Part shown: one piece after another, positions 61,827 through 64,000 of the stretch
How positions within the stretch are numbered: position 1 is the stretch's first letter
Layout of the letters: each line of letters starts with the position of its first letter
Origin: Epiperipatus broadwayi
Taxonomy: Eukaryota; Onychophora; Udeonychophora; Euonychophora; Peripatidae
Assembly: GCA_028023455.1 (NCBI GenBank)
Contig: JAQFVV010000111.1
Span: forward strand, 4,027,416 to 4,091,415
Reading direction: 5' to 3'
DNA: 64,000 nucleotides
Translations under genes and position numbers: made by a program
Notes under the pieces: model-generated
The model's database searches: none
The model's input: only the letters and a program-made list of their open reading frames with translations
Told to the model about the DNA's origin: nothing

Positions 61827-63698
61827 CTGTATACTTGAAGTGCAACATAAAAATAGAATTGGTTTTAATTCTTTTTCTGTATAGTAAGTTTTGAGATTAT
61901 TAATAAAATATTAAATATAAGTTGTGCTTAGAATATTTCTACTTGTTTGAATATGTATTGCTTCTGAGTTGCCCAATTTCAATTTTAGCATTCATCGCCA
62001 TCTCTAGTTTAATCTATTATAATGACATTCATTTTTCACTTATCAGCCTTAATGCATGTCCTTAGAACTGCTTTACTTTTCTAGATCAATAAAATATAAA
62101 TTTATTTTTTATATTTTAATAACCCATATAATAATGAAATATAATATCTGTAAATAATTATCAAAAATTATTTATATTACTGTACCAGTCAGTTTAGATA
62201 ACACTCACATTTTATATCTCTTTGAATTCCTTTATCATCTCTACACAGTACATACTATTTTTACGCACAACTCCTTTGTACGACCAGCTAGCTCACGGAG
62301 ATTTAAATAGAAACCTGGATAAATTACTTAAAACTACTGTCATCACATATCTTTAGTTTACTAATGGAATTTATATATAAATGAATAAGCAAACTCATAA
62401 ATAAATTATCTAACTAGGAAAAGAATTTAATAAGTATGTGTGTTTAAGCCATCAAATTAACAATACAATATCTAGGGTTAATAATAATAATAAAAGCAAT
62501 ATAGACTACAGGTTTGTTTTACAATATTGTTTAATATAATTAAATAACTGGTTAACATAATAGAGCTACTTTCTTTACTAGTTTCTAATATTTGGAAAAC
62601 ATTATATAATATTAATTAAATGCTTCATTCAATATAGGCGGGGAAGATCATGTGCCAATGAGGTAGTGATCTGTAATATATATATATATATATATAATAT
62701 ATATCTCATTGCTATTAGATGCACTAATTTATTCTTAATAAAATTAATATTTTATAAACACAAAATAATATATTTCACAAATGAATATTTAATTTATACA
62801 TCTACAATATGGTCTTTTAATTAAATAATGTCTTAACGTGAAACGAGTAACAAATCAATAATTAAAAACATGGGTTTTCTATAATGCATTTTGTATAAAA
62901 TATTGCATACATTTAGGAATTCACTGTTAAAAGGGAATCGCTAAAAGGGATAACTAAATAAATAATAATAAATCACTTTGATTTTGATATATCTCACTTC
63001 ACCACAACTTAGAGGCAACTTTAAAAGAAATATAGATCTCGAGAACAAAAGCAGTACTGACATAGCAGAAATAAAAACATCACTAAGATTGATGAAAATT
63101 TCGCCATTATTTTGAAAAACGAAATGGTCACACTGCGTTTTCGCAGATCGCAACCTGAAGAGAGAGCTTCCTCGGACATAAGAAGAAATGAGGTCAGGCC
63201 TTTTTTACCCTTGAGCCTTACCGTCCAACTATGAGGATCCTGAAAAATTGAAATCTGTATTATTAGCTTAGATTTCCTAAAATACATATATTAAAATAAT
63301 AGCGAGTTCATTGAACTTAGAATAATTTGCTTATGCCAGCAATGCCTATATTAATGAAGTAAATGCTTTATTCACATCTATTACTTAAATTAAATAATAG
63401 ATAAAATAATTGCTGAAGTGTAGCAATTTGAACTTTTTCAAAATCAAATTGGAATAAAACAATCACGATTATAATGTCATATTAAATAACAATAAAAGTA
63501 ATTACTCCCTTTTATTTAGAGATTTCCCAAATGCAAATTTCATTTAAAACCCTCTTTAATATCCCGTCAAAGCACACTAAAATGTATTGCGATAAATATT
63601 CATTTCCTTTTCACAAATTCAAATTAGTGCTCTAATAATAAAATACCAACACACAAGATTTATTTTATTGACAGATCACCATTATGAAGTATAGGTAT
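61827..63698. other. AT-rich sequence, one less AT-rich patch
   Basis: The minus-strand ORFs at 62941-63287 lie in a patch of more balanced composition (63.1-63.24 kb), which could be an old exon or repeat fragment. No domain was recognised. Confidence 0.35.
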
Positions 63699-64000
63699 TG
63701 TAACAGTCAGATTTGTACACTCATGCAACAAAATTCAGAGCCCAAGCAAAATATACCAAAGCTGACCGTAGTGAGGTGGTTGAGACCTCTAATCCGACCA
63801 AACTCCAACTCATCTGCCAGTACTCCAAATTTAACACCTTATGAGTGACATTCTTGGGGCTACACTCAGTTCTCATTTAACCGCGTGCCGACATAGAACA
63901 GGGAGAAACACGAGACTTAAGGTCATTACTAACCTAACTAAATAAGTGATATATATAACACTTGACACTCTATTAATCTTAAATACTAGACATACACGTA
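63699..64000. other. Possible LTR start or repeat, cut by the window end
   Basis: From about 63700 the sequence becomes less AT-rich and begins TGTAACAGTCAG, a common LTR-like start. The window ends before a second boundary could be seen. Confidence 0.25.

Noticed and set aside
62941-63287. Two overlapping minus-strand ORFs as a membrane protein exon
   Set aside because: Hydrophobic stretches arise from AT-rich sequence; no conserved domain or convincing splice pattern was seen.

Overview
The window looks like intergenic or intronic DNA from an AT-rich metazoan genome (roughly three quarters A+T by eye). I recognise no host protein-coding gene, rRNA gene, intact tRNA gene, operon or CRISPR array. 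Almost everything identifiable is a transposable element, often decayed or nested, in featureless AT-rich sequence with many (TA)n tracts. A degenerate CCCTAA-type tract at 42.0 kb fits a TTAGGG-telomere animal. The species cannot be fixed from the sequence.

The most interesting content is a set of hammerhead-ribozyme (HHR) motifs in small interspersed elements. Class 1 motifs occur at 3.8 and 4.2 kb (the two arms of a 642-bp palindromic insertion with a perfect 15-bp target duplication), at 9.1 kb, and decayed at 29.3 kb. They combine CTGATGA and GAAA cores, a 15-nt stem-loop II, an 8-nt self-complementary helix III and an extended stem I. Class 2 motifs, at 5.2 and 56.9 kb, have a 13-nt stem-loop II and a 6-nt palindromic helix III (ACCGGT or ACTAGT). 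The 56.9-kb motif lies in an element with a 14-bp target duplication. Retrotransposon-like target duplications and palindromic helix III suggest retrozyme-like elements with dimeric type I HHRs.

From 6.9 to 16.7 kb lies a nested block. It holds two opposed relics of a retroelement whose C-terminus resembles the GIY-YIG domain of Penelope-like elements (PLEs). A shared terminal repeat (F3, possibly a pLTR) flanks them, and one F3 copy contains the class 1 HHR unit at 9.1 kb. A LINE (13.3-16.6 kb) has split the 3' end of the second relic, and an antisense LINE 3' fragment sits inside its coding region.

A second LINE family occurs as a long, frameshifted copy (20.5-23.25 kb), an antisense RT fragment (43.9-45.1 kb) and several 3'-end fragments. 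A third, L1/Tx1-like, is left as a C-terminal remnant near 30.6-31.6 kb.

The best preserved element is a 7,009-bp LTR retrotransposon-like insertion at 32,931-39,939. Its two 1,774-bp LTRs are almost identical (TG...CA ends, TGG primer-binding site). No pol was recognised; three small ORFs remain, the first a 353-residue coiled-coil protein. The end of the LTR carries repeated copies of its own LTR/PBS junction.

Other elements: three tRNA-derived SINE copies (0.6, 26.0, 59.6 kb), a hAT-type element with 8-bp target duplication (49.3 kb), a weaker hAT-like element (55.0 kb), a 576-bp foldback MITE interrupted by a 626-bp solo LTR (60.6-61.8 kb), and an unclassified 1.67-kb LTR- or TIR-like element (7.2-8.8 kb). 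A T-poor, C-rich stretch at 19.66-20.05 kb beside a (TA)n tract is probably an assembly artefact.
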